Part shown: positions 31,607 through 31,636 of the stretch, one piece after another | How the letters are laid out: every line of letters starts with the position of its first letter | Position numbering within the stretch: position 1 is the first letter of the stretch | Origin: CAYSCZ01 sp964429655 | GTDB lineage: Bacteria; Bacteroidota; Bacteroidia; Cytophagales; Cyclobacteriaceae | Length of the DNA: 31,636 nt | Assembly (NCBI GenBank): GCA_964429655.1 | Contig: CAYSCZ010000037.1 | Location: forward strand, 1 to 31,636 | Direction: 5' to 3' | The notes under the pieces: generated by a model | What the model saw: the letters and a program-made list of their open reading frames with translations, nothing else | Database searches by the model: none | Told to the model about the DNA's origin: nothing | Translations under genes and position numbers: made by a program

Positions 31607-31636
31607 AAAAAGGAGGTGTGTATTAAGTATCCCAAA
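31607..31636 (+). promoter_or_regulatory. Extended Shine-Dalgarno and possible start of a gene running off the window
   Basis: AAAAAGGAGGTG (31607-31618) is fully complementary to the conserved 16S rRNA 3' end, which is striking in a phylum that rarely uses such sites. No ATG follows before the window ends. At the ideal distance (5 bases after AGGAGG) is ATT (31622-31624), followed in frame by codons for Lys-Tyr-Pro-Lys. ATT starts are known almost only for infC (IF3), whose N-terminus is basic, so a partial infC is possible but unproven. GTG 31616 is too close to the Shine-Dalgarno. Confidence 0.35.

Noticed and set aside
1..31636. CRISPR array, toxin-antitoxin pair, restriction or other defence system, prophage
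   Set aside because: No regularly spaced repeats, cas genes, methyltransferase-nuclease pairs or phage genes were found. The SAM methyltransferase at 24045 has no DNA-methylase motifs, and the HEPN-like domain is part of a sulfite reductase.

Overview
This window is AT-rich chromosomal DNA from a member of the Bacteroidota, most likely the Cytophagales. Support comes from the short 290-residue primary sigma factor, promoter-like TAnnTTTG boxes, a lipoprotein with an acidic Cys-Gly-Asp-rich start, a BatD homologue, bacillithiol genes (bshC, ypdA), a HEPN-tailed sulfite reductase and the near absence of Shine-Dalgarno sequences. No tRNA, rRNA, CRISPR array, prophage or intact insertion sequence was seen.

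Layout. 1-4.9 kb: remnant of an Rpn-family transposase, then ppgK, an S8 protease, an aminopeptidase P and a GNAT acetyltransferase. These genes are bracketed by two near-identical 169-bp MITE-like repeats. 4.9-7.4 kb (minus): MOSC protein, HemJ-like protein, SCO protein and cytochrome c lipoprotein, a respiratory/haem assembly cluster. 7.4-10.4 kb (plus): Crp/Fnr and Lrp regulators, a PyrR-like phosphoribosyltransferase, a DUF429 protein and a surface-type lipoprotein. 10.4-11.1 kb: a decayed Rpn transposase. 11.1-20.6 kb: a DUF427 gene, then a long tightly packed minus-strand run batD-aroC-symporter-nfu-rimO-bshC-5-FTHF cyclo-ligase-ypdA. 20.7-25.5 kb: a small conserved-looking ORF, ruvB-queG (minus), and apbE-methyltransferase-ZIP transporter (plus). 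25.5-30.5 kb: a sulfur assimilation operon of sulfite reductase, SUMT, precorrin-2 dehydrogenase and O-succinylhomoserine sulfhydrylase. 30.5-31.4 kb: rpoD (minus). The last bases hold a strong Shine-Dalgarno for a gene beginning at the edge.

The main discovery candidate is the 5' leader of the sulfur operon (about 25649-25830). An unlisted 30-codon ORF beginning almost at the predicted transcript start contains five consecutive cysteine codons. It is followed by a textbook intrinsic terminator 14 bases before the sulfite reductase gene. A segment inside the short ORF (25734-25743) is complementary to the ascending arm of that terminator. Together these make a complete cysteine-responsive transcription attenuator. 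When Cys-tRNA is scarce a ribosome would stall on the Cys run, the antiterminator would form, and sulfite reduction, siroheme synthesis and homocysteine synthesis would be switched on. Polycysteine leaders of this logic are known in mycobacteria; I know of no description in Bacteroidota.

Cysteine also links other genes here: BshC adds cysteine to make bacillithiol, YpdA is the predicted bacillithiol disulfide reductase, and the Nfu protein and RimO handle Fe-S clusters.
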